A stretch of 64,000 bases of DNA from the NCBI GenBank assembly GCA_040388375.1, contig JAZKBU010000001.1:62001-126000 (forward strand). Direction: 5' to 3'. A model generated the notes under the pieces. It ran no database searches and was not told the origin of the DNA. It was given only the letters and a program-made list of their open reading frames with translations. Below, piece after piece: positions 32,806 to 42,965 of this stretch (positions are counted from its first letter, which is position 1; each line of letters starts with the position of its first letter). The DNA comes from Bacteroidota bacterium. GTDB taxonomy: Bacteria; Bacteroidota; Bacteroidia; UKL13-3. The position numbers and the translations under genes were made by a program.

Positions 32806-35031
32806 TTAAAACACAATTACTTTTTTTACTTCGGCTCCTTTGGCTGAGCTAATGTTTATGTAATAAACACCTTTTGCTTCGTTGCTTAAATCAATATTCA
32901 ATTCGTTGTTATAAGCACCGGTTTTCCAGCTTTGTTTGCTAATGGTTTTACCTACCATATTGATAATGCTTACTTCAAAATTTTGTACTTCGCTGGCATT
33001 GTAATTTAAATGAATTAAACCATTGGTAGGGTTAGGAAATACCTGTATGGCTAATGTTTCAAATTTGCTTTCAGCTATACCAATGCTGCTAATTGTTTTT
33101 TTAATGGCTGCATAGGCATTTATTTTTCCGGCTCCCCAGCGGCTTGAGTCGGGAATGGGTTTGGTATAGGTATCCTTATAAGTTGTTTGAAAAAGAATTC
33201 CTTTTAAAATATTGGGTGTTAGCTTTGGATTGGCTTGTAATAAAAGGGCTACAATGCCACTTACCATAGGTGACGACATAGAGGTTCCGCTGGCTTCAGC
33301 ATAATAATAGTTGCGGTTGTTTTTAGGGAAATTATATATCAATACGCTTTGTGCATAGTTGGTTCCACCTAAAGCGTATGAAACATCGTATGAGTTAACG
33401 GATGAACCAATGGTCATTCCGGGTGCTGCTATATCGGGCTTAATGCGTCCATCAACTGTTGGGCCTTTGCTGGAAAAGGGTGTAATTTGCCCCGTAAAGG
33501 CATAACCTGAATAACTTTGGTTAGCACCTGCCACATTTTTAAAAGCAATTTTAGATGCATAGGCAGCTACTGTAACAGCCGCATGTGTACTGGCCATTTC
33601 GCCTAAAGTATAATTGCTGTTACCGGCAGTACCCCATGGAAAACCACCATTGGTAAATGCACCGTAATAACCATTGTAATCGTTTACAAACCCTTGCCAC
33701 ATATGCACGGTTCCGTTTGTTGCCAATAAGCTCACACAAAATCTATCGACAGTTTTACTAAATACATCTATTAAAATATGTGGTTTGTTATTGTAGTCTG
33801 CATCTTTAGTAGTAATGGTTAAAAAACAGGTGTCGTTTTTTGAGCCTACTAAAAAGGTATCAAGGGTGGTATTGTTTAAACAAATAATATTGGTTACGCT
33901 GCTCGTTGTTGAATCTTTAAACAAGCTTATTTTCAAACAAAATGTTTTACCTACTTCGCCCCAGATATCAATCCAGTTACGCTTTTCGCCATTAATGGTG
34001 GGGAAGGTTACAAATGTATGTAAGGCGGTATCGGTACTCGAAAATGTTTTTTGTATATGTATATTTTCATCGCCATTATTACCTGCCGACAATACAAATA
34101 TTTTTCCTTCGCCTGTTATGTTATTACATGCCTGACTAAACAAGGAAGAACCATCGTTTGGCCCGATTGAATTACCCCAGCTTAAGTTTACTACGGCTGG
34201 TTTCCCTACTGATTTGGCATAGTTATAAATATAATTCATACCATCTAAAATGCTTGCCATGCCTGATGTTTTCCATTCGCTTTTCTCGGGTTTAATACCT
34301 ACAAAGACTAAATCGCTCTCATAGGCTACTCCCCTGTATTTTCTGTTAGTTCCGTAACCTGAGCCTGCTGCTATTCCCCCAACATGCGTTCCGTGCGAAA
34401 AAGAGTTTACTTCGTATCCTTTGGCTAACATAGCAGCTGTATCTTTTAACTCGTTTCCGTAATTGTAGCCGCTTGGTGGTGTACCATCGTTGTGTTGCTC
34501 CCATACGCGTTTTACACGTAAAATAGTTCCTGTAGTATCGTAAAATGTTGGATGTGTATAATCAAAACCTGCATCAATAATGCCTACTACTACACCTTTA
34601 CCTGAGTAGGATAAAGGCAGGTTTACACCATTTTGTACGGAATCAACCCTGGCTGATTTATTGGCTGCATCTAATAAACTAACTATAGGTTCATCAAGCT
34701 GTATATACTCAATGTTTTCTATTTCAATAAACTTTTTTATTTGTGTTACGGGTATTTGAACAGTCCAGATATTACCTGCTTTGGTACCTATTAATGCACC
34801 CAATCGGGTAATTGATTTTTCCTGTAAAGCAGTATTGGTTTTTATTAAAGCACTTATATAATTTACTCCGCCTGCTTTTGACAATACTATGTTTTTGTTG
34901 GTTTCAATGCCATCCTTTTTATTAAGCAACTGCATTAAATTAGCTGATAGTTTTTTTGTAGCATTGGTTTGTGCATGTGCATGTAATGCTGCAAAAAACA
35001 CGAGTATAAATGGTAGAAATCTTGTTGTCAT
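32806..35031 (-). CDS. Secreted S8 (subtilisin-like) serine protease with T9SS sorting domain
   Basis: A 741-residue secreted protease. I prefer the ATG at 35031 to a TTG two codons upstream. After the signal peptide and a ~100-residue propeptide-like region comes an S8 domain with the full triad: Asp in VVGIIDAGFDYTHP, His in SHGTHVGGIAAG and Ser in ASGTSMSSPMVSGIVALL. The domain carries a long insertion between His and Ser (about 320-480), as in several Bacteroidota subtilisins. A T9SS sorting domain closes it (VFPNPTNGLIHLN). It would degrade protein outside the cell. Confidence 0.93.
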   Translation of the reverse strand: MTTRFLPFILVFFAALHAHAQTNATKKLSANLMQLLNKKDGIETNKNIVLSKAGGVNYISALIKTNTALQEKSITRLGALIGTKAGNIWTVQIPVTQIKKFIEIENIEYIQLDEPIVSLLDAANKSARVDSVQNGVNLPLSYSGKGVVVGIIDAGFDYTHPTFYDTTGTILRVKRVWEQHNDGTPPSGYNYGNELKDTAAMLAKGYEVNSFSHGTHVGGIAAGSGYGTNRKYRGVAYESDLVFVGIKPEKSEWKTSGMASILDGMNYIYNYAKSVGKPAVVNLSWGNSIGPNDGSSLFSQACNNITGEGKIFVLSAGNNGDENIHIQKTFSSTDTALHTFVTFPTINGEKRNWIDIWGEVGKTFCLKISLFKDSTTSSVTNIICLNNTTLDTFLVGSKNDTCFLTITTKDADYNNKPHILIDVFSKTVDRFCVSLLATNGTVHMWQGFVNDYNGYYGAFTNGGFPWGTAGNSNYTLGEMASTHAAVTVAAYASKIAFKNVAGANQSYSGYAFTGQITPFSSKGPTVDGRIKPDIAAPGMTIGSSVNSYDVSYALGGTNYAQSVLIYNFPKNNRNYYYAEASGTSMSSPMVSGIVALLLQANPKLTPNILKGILFQTTYKDTYTKPIPDSSRWGAGKINAYAAIKKTISSIGIAESKFETLAIQVFPNPTNGLIHLNYNASEVQNFEVSIINMVGKTISKQSWKTGAYNNELNIDLSNEAKGVYYINISSAKGAEVKKVIVF

Positions 35032-35077
35032 ATTCAATTCTTTTTAACTATTCTAATTATCTATATTATGGTATTGC

Positions 35078-37474
35078 TTAACGTAAAATGATACGTTTAA
35101 AATCTTTATCCACTTTAAATTTAATGGTACCCACTGCCATGTTTTTTCCTGCTATTTTATAGTTCTTTCCATCTATTACATACTCTCTACAAGTAAAAGG
35201 TAAACCATGTACTACTACTTTAAAGTTTTTATTGCTTTGCTCTTCCAGCATACCTTCTAAAATATGCGATATGATTAGTTTTTTGTTATTACCATTTACA
35301 AAGAATTTATGCAAATGGTATAGGCCCATACGGTAGCCATAATTGTCGCCTGCATCTTCGTACAATACGCTCATTACTTCTCCATCTTTGGTGTAGTACA
35401 CATGTAAACTAATTTCTGGCGATTCTATTTCGCCCACGTATTGTTGTTTGGGCCATTGCGGAATAACGGCTCCTGCTTTTATAAACACAGGCATCCTGTC
35501 AATAGGGCATCCTACTAAATGTTCTTTACCTCCACTATACTCGTGGTCGTTCCATATGTTAAACCAATTGCCACGTGGTATGTATACAGTACGTTCGCTT
35601 ATGCCGGGGCGCATTACTGGGCAAATCAGTATGTGATCGCCTACGGCAAATTCATCGTTGCGGTATAATGTTTCTGTATCTGCTTGGTCAATAAACGCCA
35701 AAGGGCGTAGTATTGGTGTTCCGTAGGTACTGTTTTGCCAAAAGGCAGTGTACATATAAGGCAATAACTGGTAACGTAAATGAATAAACTTTTTTATTAT
35801 ATACTCATACTTACTGCCAAAACTCCAAGGCTCCTGGTCTATTTTGGTTTCGTTGCCTGCGCTGTGTGTTCTAAAAAACGGATGAAAAGCGGCTAACTGT
35901 ATCCAACGGGTATACAACTCCCCATCGGGTTCACCAATAAAACCTCCTACATCGCTTCCGCAAAAGGAAACACCGCTTACACTTAAACGTAGGCACTGCA
36001 TACTGGCTATCCATAAATGTTCCCAAGTGGCTATATTATCACCTGTCCAAACGCTTGAGTAACGTTGCAAACCACTATAACCTGAACGGGTAATTACAAA
36101 AGGCCTGTTGGGTTGTAAATAACGTTTTATACCTTTTTGGGTAGCGCGTGCCATTTGCATACCATATACATTATGTGCTTTTCTGTGGCTGCAAGGGTTG
36201 CCATCGTAATCATGGCGAACATCTTCAGGAAAAGTACCAATTTCAAATACGGCTGGTTCGTTCATGTCGTTCCAAACACCACGTACGCCTGCTTCCACCA
36301 AACCTTTAAACAAACTGCTCCACCACTCGCGTACGGCAGGGTTGGTAAAGTCGGGGAAATGGCATTTACCGGGCCAAACATCGCCTTCCATTAAAGTACC
36401 ATCGGCTCTTTTACAAAAATAATCTTTGGCAATAGCTTCTTGCCACACCCAATAATCTTTGTCTATTTTTATACCGGGGTCTATAATGACTACTGTTTTA
36501 AATCCTTCGTTGGCCAGGTCGCCAATCATTTTTTTAGGGTCGGGAAAGTATTCTTTACTCCAGGTAAAACACCTGAACCCTTCCATGTAATCTATGTCTA
36601 AATAAATGGCATCGCAAGGTATTTTGCGTTTGCGAAACTCTGATGCTATTTCTCTTACTTTACTCTCAGGGAAATAACTCCACTTGCATTGGTGATAACC
36701 TAAACTCCACATAGGTGGCAGTTCGGGCTTTCCTGTTAAGGTTGAATATTGCTCTACTACTTTTAGTAAATCGGGACCATAAATAAAGTAATAATTCATT
36801 TCGCCACCGCGGGCATAAAAGCTCAATATTTCTTTATTGCCTTTTCCAAAATCGAAAATGGTACGGAAGGAGTTGTCATAAAATATACCATAGCCTATTT
36901 TACCTTTATTGTGCACGCCCATGTAAAAGGGGATGTTTTTATACAAGGGGTCGGAGTCTTTTTGAAAACCATAGGTATCCATTCCATAGTTTTCAAAATA
37001 CATTCCGCGCAAGTTCATTTCTGTTGGCTTATCGCCTAAGCCATAAAAATATTCATCGGGCTGAATAACCTTGCTGCAGTAATTTATTTTACCGCCTTTT
37101 TGTAAATAATGTTGCCAATGAAAACCTGCTTCGTCCTGAAAGATTATATTGTTCTGCTTATCGAGCATGGTTATTTTTATATCGGCCTTGCTTATTTTAC
37201 AGGTTATTGATTGTGTTTGTATATAGTAGTTTGAGTTGTCTTCAATAAAATGAAGCTCTACTAATTTTTCTTCGAAATATTTACTTACGGCATAGCTAAA
37301 ATCTTTTTGAAAAAAACCATCGGCAGCATAACGAAACCTTATAATTTTGTCCGTCATTACCTTTACTTCTAAAATAGTTTCGCTGGTATTAAATATAAAA
37401 AAATTGCCTTCTTTTTTTACTTCTAAAACTGCATCTGGATAAAACTTATTGGAGTATTTGGTTTGTGTAAACAT
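35078..37474 (-). CDS. Glycoside hydrolase family 31 (alpha-glucosidase type)
   Basis: A 798-residue GH31 enzyme. The nucleophile motif is GVWNDMNEPAVFE and the acid/base lies in SSVWTGDN. Upstream there is an N-terminal beta-sandwich with a DUF5110-like C-terminal sandwich (about 690-795). Members hydrolyse or transfer alpha-1,4/1,6-linked glucose. It has no signal peptide, so it should act in the cytosol on glycogen or imported oligosaccharides. It is divergent from a glycogen-synthase-like glycosyltransferase, with a GH57 enzyme next, which supports a role in alpha-glucan turnover. Other GH31 activities (alpha-xylosidase) are not excluded. Confidence 0.93.
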   Translation of the reverse strand: MFTQTKYSNKFYPDAVLEVKKEGNFFIFNTSETILEVKVMTDKIIRFRYAADGFFQKDFSYAVSKYFEEKLVELHFIEDNSNYYIQTQSITCKISKADIKITMLDKQNNIIFQDEAGFHWQHYLQKGGKINYCSKVIQPDEYFYGLGDKPTEMNLRGMYFENYGMDTYGFQKDSDPLYKNIPFYMGVHNKGKIGYGIFYDNSFRTIFDFGKGNKEILSFYARGGEMNYYFIYGPDLLKVVEQYSTLTGKPELPPMWSLGYHQCKWSYFPESKVREIASEFRKRKIPCDAIYLDIDYMEGFRCFTWSKEYFPDPKKMIGDLANEGFKTVVIIDPGIKIDKDYWVWQEAIAKDYFCKRADGTLMEGDVWPGKCHFPDFTNPAVREWWSSLFKGLVEAGVRGVWNDMNEPAVFEIGTFPEDVRHDYDGNPCSHRKAHNVYGMQMARATQKGIKRYLQPNRPFVITRSGYSGLQRYSSVWTGDNIATWEHLWIASMQCLRLSVSGVSFCGSDVGGFIGEPDGELYTRWIQLAAFHPFFRTHSAGNETKIDQEPWSFGSKYEYIIKKFIHLRYQLLPYMYTAFWQNSTYGTPILRPLAFIDQADTETLYRNDEFAVGDHILICPVMRPGISERTVYIPRGNWFNIWNDHEYSGGKEHLVGCPIDRMPVFIKAGAVIPQWPKQQYVGEIESPEISLHVYYTKDGEVMSVLYEDAGDNYGYRMGLYHLHKFFVNGNNKKLIISHILEGMLEEQSNKNFKVVVHGLPFTCREYVIDGKNYKIAGKNMAVGTIKFKVDKDFKRIILR

Positions 37475-37644
37475 TACAAAATTCTTTTAAATAGGTTACA
37501 ATTAAACATTTTTTTAATTGATAAATAATTTTTTTTCATCAATACATTATAAAAACAATTTGTTAAGTATAAAATAATTTTTGTTATAGGCTTAAAAAGA
37601 TATATTGCTTATGTGATTTACTAACTTACTGAATTTACAACCAC

Positions 37645-38925
37645 ATGCAAAAACGACCAAAAGTATTGATGTTTGGATGGGAGTTTCCACCTGTTATAAG
37701 TGGTGGTTTAGGAATAGCATGTTTGGGTTTATGTAAAGCACTTTCACCACTGGCTGAAGTGAAAATGATAATTCCTAAAAGTGTTCCTGATTTTAAAATA
37801 CCAAATATTGAATTAATAGGATTAAACGCTTTTAGTAAAGAACAATTACGCGAACTTTTTAACAAACAACCTAACTACGGTCATAGTGGATTTAACACGC
37901 ACCAGATAGATGCAGGTGTAAACCCTTATACCAAAATAAGGGATGATGAAAGCGTTAATCAAAAATTTTACGATGTATATCGGGAAGATGTAGCGCCTTT
38001 TGAAATAGATGCTTTATATGCGGGCGATGTAATAAAAAAAGCCATTGAGTTTTCGCGCATTTCTGTTCAGTATGCTTTGCGACAAGATTTTGATGTAATA
38101 CATGCACATGACTGGATGACTTTTTTACCTGCCATTGAGTTAAAAATACGTACGGGTAAACCTATGGTTTTACATGTACACTCATTGGAATATGATAGGT
38201 CGGGCGAAAGTAGTAAGAACTGGGTTTACGATTTGGAAAAAAGGGCTATGCATTTGGCTGATAGAATTATACCTGTTAGCCATTATACAGGCAGTATTTG
38301 CCATAAGCATTACGATGTGCCTGAGTTTAAAATATGCCCTATTCACAATGGTGTAGAGGCGGTAAATAAAACCATTAAGAAAAGTCCGCACAAGGATAAG
38401 CTGGTTATTTTTTTTGGTAGAATAACCATGCAAAAAGGGCCTGAATATTTTGTAGAGGCAGCGCGTATAGTTTTGGAACGACATGCTAATGTAAAATTTG
38501 TAATGGCCGGTAGTGGCGACTTACACAAACCATTAATTGAAAAAATTGCTTCGTATGGCTTAGGCGATAGGTTTTATTTTACCGGCTTTTTAAATAAACA
38601 AAAGTTAAACGAACTATTGGCTATTAGCGATGTGTATTGTATGCCTAGTGTAAGTGAGCCTTTTGGCTTAAGTGCAGTTGAAGCGGTGCAATATGGGTTG
38701 CCTGTAATTATGAGTAAAACGAGTGGTGCCGGAGAGGTATTACCAAGTGCACTTAAAATTGATTTTTGGGATACGCATAAACTGGCTCAATATATTATTG
38801 CTTCGCTGGATTATGAAGGTTTGCATGACGAAATAGTAAACAAAGCTGCTATTGATTTAAAAGATATTACCTGGGAAAACACAGCCAAAAAGGTAATTAA
38901 AATATATGAGTCAATTATTCCATAA
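37645..38925 (+). CDS. Glycosyltransferase, glycogen-synthase-like
   Basis: A 426-residue GT-B enzyme with both domains. The N-terminal signature WEFPPVISGGLGIACLG has the KxGG-like glycine loop of glycogen/starch synthases and related GT4/GT5 enzymes, and HAHDWMTFLPAIELK is also typical of them. In the C-terminal domain VIFFGRITMQKGPEYFVEAA and PSVSEPFGLSAVEAVQYGLPVI hold the E-x7-E nucleotide-sugar site. The gene after it is a GH57 alpha-amylase, 57 bp away, and the gene before it a GH31. Synthesis of an alpha-glucan is the likely role; the donor sugar nucleotide is not known. Confidence 0.85.
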   Translation: MQKRPKVLMFGWEFPPVISGGLGIACLGLCKALSPLAEVKMIIPKSVPDFKIPNIELIGLNAFSKEQLRELFNKQPNYGHSGFNTHQIDAGVNPYTKIRDDESVNQKFYDVYREDVAPFEIDALYAGDVIKKAIEFSRISVQYALRQDFDVIHAHDWMTFLPAIELKIRTGKPMVLHVHSLEYDRSGESSKNWVYDLEKRAMHLADRIIPVSHYTGSICHKHYDVPEFKICPIHNGVEAVNKTIKKSPHKDKLVIFFGRITMQKGPEYFVEAARIVLERHANVKFVMAGSGDLHKPLIEKIASYGLGDRFYFTGFLNKQKLNELLAISDVYCMPSVSEPFGLSAVEAVQYGLPVIMSKTSGAGEVLPSALKIDFWDTHKLAQYIIASLDYEGLHDEIVNKAAIDLKDITWENTAKKVIKIYESIIP

Positions 38926-38982
38926 CAGATAAACAAGAATATTTCATCATTAACCATTAACAAGTTTCTAAATATAAAAATT

Positions 38983-40176
38983 ATGCCGTCAATTTGTTTT
39001 TACTTCCAAGTTCATCAGCCTTACAGATTAAGGGAATATACTTTTTTTGATATAGGGCAAAACCACGACTATTTTGATGATGCAAAAAACAGGCAGGTTT
39101 TAGATAAGGTAAGTGAGCGTTGCTATTTGCCCACTAACCGCATGATGCTTGATTTAATTAAAAAGCACAAAGGCGATTTTAAAATAAGTTATTCTATTAG
39201 TGGTGTGGCTTTGGAACAATTTGAAACATGGCGACCTGATGTATTGCAAAGTTTTAAAGATTTGGCAGCTACGGGTTGTGTTGAGTTTATTAGTGAAACG
39301 TATTACCACTCCTTAGCCTATATTTTTAGCAAGGACGAGTTTAAACGTCAAGTAGAAAAACACAAAGCGCTCCTTAAAAAACATTTTAACTATGAACCCA
39401 AAGTATTTAGAAATACGGAATTGCAATACAACAATGAGTTGGCTAAATTTATTGAAGACCTGGGTTACGAAGCCATTATTTGCGAAGGAGTTGACAGGCT
39501 TTTACAAGGCCGCTCGCCTAATTATTTATACAAGGCGCCTAACGTAAACAAAATAAAATCGTTGCTTAAAAACTACCAGTTAAGCGATGATATAGCTTTT
39601 CGTTTTAGCAACCAGGGTTGGGAAAGCTGGCCGTTAACGGCTGATAAATTTGCCGACTGGTGTCACCAGATTGCAGGACATGGCGAAACCATTAATTTAT
39701 TTATGGACTATGAAACCTTTGGCGAACACCAATGGGCTAATACGGGCATATTTGATTTTATGTGGCACTTACCTGAGTATATTTTAAAACATAAGGATTT
39801 TACTTTTAAAACTACTTCGGAAACAGCCGAAGCGTATACGGTGAGAGATGTATACGATGCACATGAGTTAACGAGTTGGGCAGATATGGAACGCGATTTA
39901 TCGGCCTGGTTGGGTAACCCCATGCAGGACGAAAGCATTGCGAAAATTTATGCTATTGAAAAAAGGGTATACGACTCTAAAAACAAAGCCATGATTGATA
40001 CTTGGCAAAAAATGCTTACGAGCGATCATTTTTATTATATGTGTACTAAGTTTTGGAGCGATGGTGATGTACACAAATATTTTAGCCCCTACGAAAGTCC
40101 TTACGATGCTTACATATTTTTCATGAATGCGTACAGTGATTTTTTAATGGAACTGGATAAACTTGACCAGGTTTAA
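38983..40176 (+). CDS. Glycoside hydrolase family 57 (alpha-amylase/4-alpha-glucanotransferase type)
   Basis: A 397-residue GH57 enzyme without a signal peptide, so cytosolic. The family motifs are present: I YFQVHQPYRLREY, II near SGVALEQFE, III FRNTELQYNNE with the nucleophile Glu, and IV MDYETFGEHQW with the acid/base Asp. GH57 members act on alpha-1,4-glucans by a retaining mechanism, as amylases, glucanotransferases or branching enzymes. The short length argues for the amylase type rather than the branching type. It is probably co-transcribed with the preceding glycosyltransferase. Confidence 0.92.
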   Translation: MPSICFYFQVHQPYRLREYTFFDIGQNHDYFDDAKNRQVLDKVSERCYLPTNRMMLDLIKKHKGDFKISYSISGVALEQFETWRPDVLQSFKDLAATGCVEFISETYYHSLAYIFSKDEFKRQVEKHKALLKKHFNYEPKVFRNTELQYNNELAKFIEDLGYEAIICEGVDRLLQGRSPNYLYKAPNVNKIKSLLKNYQLSDDIAFRFSNQGWESWPLTADKFADWCHQIAGHGETINLFMDYETFGEHQWANTGIFDFMWHLPEYILKHKDFTFKTTSETAEAYTVRDVYDAHELTSWADMERDLSAWLGNPMQDESIAKIYAIEKRVYDSKNKAMIDTWQKMLTSDHFYYMCTKFWSDGDVHKYFSPYESPYDAYIFFMNAYSDFLMELDKLDQV

Positions 40177-40249
40177 TTATTTAAAAGCAAACTTTTTAGG
40201 CTCCACATGGTTTATTGATTTGAATCAATGATTAAACTAATATTTATGA

Positions 40250-40280
40250 TTTGCAATTTTTAAGCCTTCACCTACTTTTG
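40250..40280 (+). promoter_or_regulatory. Promoter of the desaturase gene (Bacteroidota consensus)
   Basis: TTTG (40250-40253), 19 nt, then TACTTTTG (40273-40280), a perfect match to TAnnTTTG, 18 bp before the start codon. This agrees with the phylum-specific -33/-7 promoter. Confidence 0.75.
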
Positions 40281-40298
40281 TACCCTTAATATTATAAA

Positions 40299-41030
40299 AT
40301 GCCCATATTAATTTTCTTTGTATCTCATTGGTACTTATCCCTTTTTTCTCAAACATTCTATTTACACCGTTATGCTGCGCATAAAATGTTTACCATGAAT
40401 AAATTTTGGGAAAAGTTCTTTTATATATTCACTTGGTTTACGCAAGGTGCTTCTTATTTAACACCTCGCCCCTACGCTATTATGCACCGTATGCACCATG
40501 CTTATAGCGATACGGAGAAAGACCCGCACTCTCCACACTTTTTTAAAGAGGTATTGAGTATGATGAAATATACGTACCATATTTTTAGTGGTATTCATAA
40601 AAACAAATTCAAGTTTGATGTAAAGTTTGACAGGAATTTTCCGGAATGGAAAAGCATAGACTGGATGGCTAATACCTGGACCAGTCGTATTTTATTCAGT
40701 GTGGGTTATATTATATTCTATGTATTTTTTGCTACGCAATGGTGGATGTATTTATTGTTACCTGTTCACTTTTTAATGGGACCTGTACATGGTGCTATTG
40801 TAAACTGGGCCGGACATAAATATGGTTACAGAAACTTTGGAGAAAAAGACCAATCTAAAAACACTTTGGTTGTTGATTTTTTAATGCTGGGTGAGTTATT
40901 TCAAAACAACCATCATCATGCTGGTGCCAGAGCTAACTTTGCTGCTAAATGGTGGGAATTTGACCCAGTATATCCTGTTATAATTATTTTAGATAAGCTA
41001 AGAATTATAAAACTGGTAAGAACTAAATAA
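40299..41030 (+). CDS. Membrane-bound fatty acid (acyl-CoA/acyl-lipid) desaturase
   Basis: A 243-residue di-iron desaturase of the delta-9 type. The three histidine boxes that bind iron are HRYAAH (HxxxxH), HRMHH (HxxHH) and NNHHH near the C-terminus. About four membrane helices surround them. It would introduce a double bond into fatty acyl chains and so adjust membrane fluidity. The gene is monocistronic, with a clear promoter upstream and a strong terminator behind. Confidence 0.92.
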   Translation: MPILIFFVSHWYLSLFSQTFYLHRYAAHKMFTMNKFWEKFFYIFTWFTQGASYLTPRPYAIMHRMHHAYSDTEKDPHSPHFFKEVLSMMKYTYHIFSGIHKNKFKFDVKFDRNFPEWKSIDWMANTWTSRILFSVGYIIFYVFFATQWWMYLLLPVHFLMGPVHGAIVNWAGHKYGYRNFGEKDQSKNTLVVDFLMLGELFQNNHHHAGARANFAAKWWEFDPVYPVIIILDKLRIIKLVRTK

Positions 41031-41032
41031 AC

Positions 41033-41067
41033 AAAAAAGCGATTGAAAATAATTCAATCGCTTTTTT
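41033..41067. terminator. Bidirectional terminator
   Basis: A 15-bp stem AAAAAAGCGATTGAA/TTCAATCGCTTTTTT (41033-41047 with 41053-41067) between the convergent desaturase and cmk genes. Confidence 0.9.
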
Positions 41068-41096
41068 TATTTGATGTGATACAAAATGTTAAGGTA

Positions 41097-41780
41097 TTAA
41101 GCCAGTTTTTTCTGTCTTACTAAATTTAAAATCAATTCTAATTGTTCTTCGTGTGTCATGTGGCTATTGTCTATTTCAATAGCATCCTCTGCTTTCATCA
41201 GTGGCGAATCGTTTCTGTGTGAATCAATATAATCGCGTTTTTCTAAATTGGCTAATACTTCTTCAAGCGTGGTGCCTTTTCCTTTTCCGGCTAACTCTGC
41301 AAACCTGCGTTGGGCTCTTACATTGGGGTCAGCTGTAATAAACAATTTTAATTCTGCATCGGGGAACACAACAGTGCCTATATCGCGGCCATCCATTATT
41401 ACGGCTCTTTCTTTACCTAGTTGTTGTTGTTGTTTTACTAAAAAGCGTCTTACTTCGCTAATAGCACTTACATCGCTTACATAACCTGCTACCCTGGGGT
41501 TTACTCTTATTTCATTTTCAATATTTTCACCATTTAAAAATGTTTCTTGTATTTGGGTATTGGGGTCTATTATAAAGGTTATAAAAATATCGTTTAAGGC
41601 TTTTTTTACCTCCTCTATATCTTTATAATCAATTTTATTTTGAATAAAGTATAAAGTAACGGCCCTGTACATAGCACCTGTGTCAACGTATTTATAGTTT
41701 AAGTTTTTTGATAATTCTTTAGCAATAGTGCTTTTACCGCATGATGAATATCCATCTATAGCTACAACAATTGGTTTCAT
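41097..41780 (-). CDS. cmk: Cytidylate kinase
   Basis: CMP/dCMP kinase, a cytosolic enzyme of pyrimidine nucleotide supply. The 227 residues show the P-loop AIDGYSSCGKSTIAKEL, the CMP-binding YVDTGAMYRAVTLY and RVAGYVSDVSAI segments, and the MDGRDIGTVVFPDAELKLFI block that is diagnostic for Cmk. The start overlaps the stop of porQ by 4 bp (ATGA), so the two are translationally coupled; the cmk-porQ pair is a recurrent order in Bacteroidota. Confidence 0.96.
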   Translation of the reverse strand: MKPIVVAIDGYSSCGKSTIAKELSKNLNYKYVDTGAMYRAVTLYFIQNKIDYKDIEEVKKALNDIFITFIIDPNTQIQETFLNGENIENEIRVNPRVAGYVSDVSAISEVRRFLVKQQQQLGKERAVIMDGRDIGTVVFPDAELKLFITADPNVRAQRRFAELAGKGKGTTLEEVLANLEKRDYIDSHRNDSPLMKAEDAIEIDNSHMTHEEQLELILNLVRQKKLA

Positions 41781-42823
41781 TCTTTTTTCTTTTTGTAAAA
41801 CTCTTGCAAGTTAGTAACAATTGTGAAATGATTGGTAGCATTTCCTGAATAAAAAGATGCGCTTCCATACGAAAACATAAATTTTCGTACTTTTAAACCA
41901 AAACCCCAACTAAAACCTGCCCAACTTCTTGCATCGGGTAAAGTCAATTCTCTTCTTCTTAAATCATTGTAACCAAAACGCAACATAAACCCTTGCCCAA
42001 AAACCAATTCTGTATTTACAATTAAATGGCTCATGGCAAAACTAAGAGCGTTAAAATCTTCCTGAATGGGCAAACCGGTTACCAAATCGACATTGCGGCT
42101 ATTTTTTGCCGAGTTCTGGTATAGTAAATCGCCAATTTTTTGTAAGTCGTGGGCAATAACAGAAATACGTAAGGGATTGTGTGCAAACTTTTTACTAAAA
42201 CCAACCTGTAGGTTTAGCGGATATTGTTGGCGTGAAGTGCCTGTATAAGTAGTTATCTGGTAACCAACATTATTGGCTACTGCTGTTAATAAAAACAAAC
42301 TATCGCGGCTACGGTAACTGGCTGCTACATCGGCTGCAAAACCTAGGCTTGTATAACTTTCTAAAGTGGAATAAATAAATTTACCTGTAGCGCCAATATT
42401 CCATTTATTCATAATACGCGATGTACTTAAATGGAATGCAAAATCGCTGGCGGCAAATGAACCTAAGCTGGTATTGTCAATATCTTTCTTATCAAAAGTA
42501 CCGTAATTTAAATATTGAACACCAACCATTAAGGGTCCTGCTGATTTGGTATTAAAAGCATATCCAAAATAACCTAAACCCATATCGGCTACATAACGCT
42601 GGTAGTTCATAGTAAGTTGTTTATCCATTTTAGCCGTTAATAATGATGGGTTTTGAATAACTAAACTGGCATCATTATCGGGTGTGGCAATAGCACTTCC
42701 ACCCAAAGCGGCAATGCGTGCATTTGCATGCATATTTAAAAACTCGAAGGAGCCTATTCCTCCGCGTTGTGCATTAACCATGGTGGATATTACTAAAAAA
42801 CAAACTAAAATACTTTTTCTCAT
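41777..42823 (-). CDS. porQ: Type IX secretion system protein PorQ
   Basis: PorQ is an outer-membrane beta-barrel of the T9SS that works with PorU/PorV/PorZ in attaching or processing cargo at the cell surface. The 348-residue protein (start at 42823, opening the signal peptide MRKSILVCFLVISTMVNAQ) has the family's opening FEFLNMHANARIAALGGSAIA, then NPSLL and LGYFGYAF. A barrel built of alternating strands follows to the end. It shares an operon with cmk. Its presence fits the four T9SS cargo proteins in this window. Confidence 0.88.
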   Translation of the reverse strand: MRKSILVCFLVISTMVNAQRGGIGSFEFLNMHANARIAALGGSAIATPDNDASLVIQNPSLLTAKMDKQLTMNYQRYVADMGLGYFGYAFNTKSAGPLMVGVQYLNYGTFDKKDIDNTSLGSFAASDFAFHLSTSRIMNKWNIGATGKFIYSTLESYTSLGFAADVAASYRSRDSLFLLTAVANNVGYQITTYTGTSRQQYPLNLQVGFSKKFAHNPLRISVIAHDLQKIGDLLYQNSAKNSRNVDLVTGLPIQEDFNALSFAMSHLIVNTELVFGQGFMLRFGYNDLRRRELTLPDARSWAGFSWGFGLKVRKFMFSYGSASFYSGNATNHFTIVTNLQEFYKKKKE

Positions 42824-42915
42824 GTTTATAATACTGTGCAATTATAGCCTTTATGCTAACTACTTTTATCATATTTTAGTGTAAAAAAGAAAATGGTGTT
42901 TACAATTACTTAATA

Positions 42916-42945
42916 TTGGAAAGTTCGTTTGAAAAACTAGATTTG
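42916..42945 (+). promoter_or_regulatory. Promoter of the phosphate transporter gene
   Basis: TTG (42916-42918), 19 nt, then TAGATTTG (42938-42945), a perfect TAnnTTTG, 20 bp before the ATG of the PiT gene. Confidence 0.75.
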
Positions 42946-42965
42946 TCGACCATATATTACTACTT

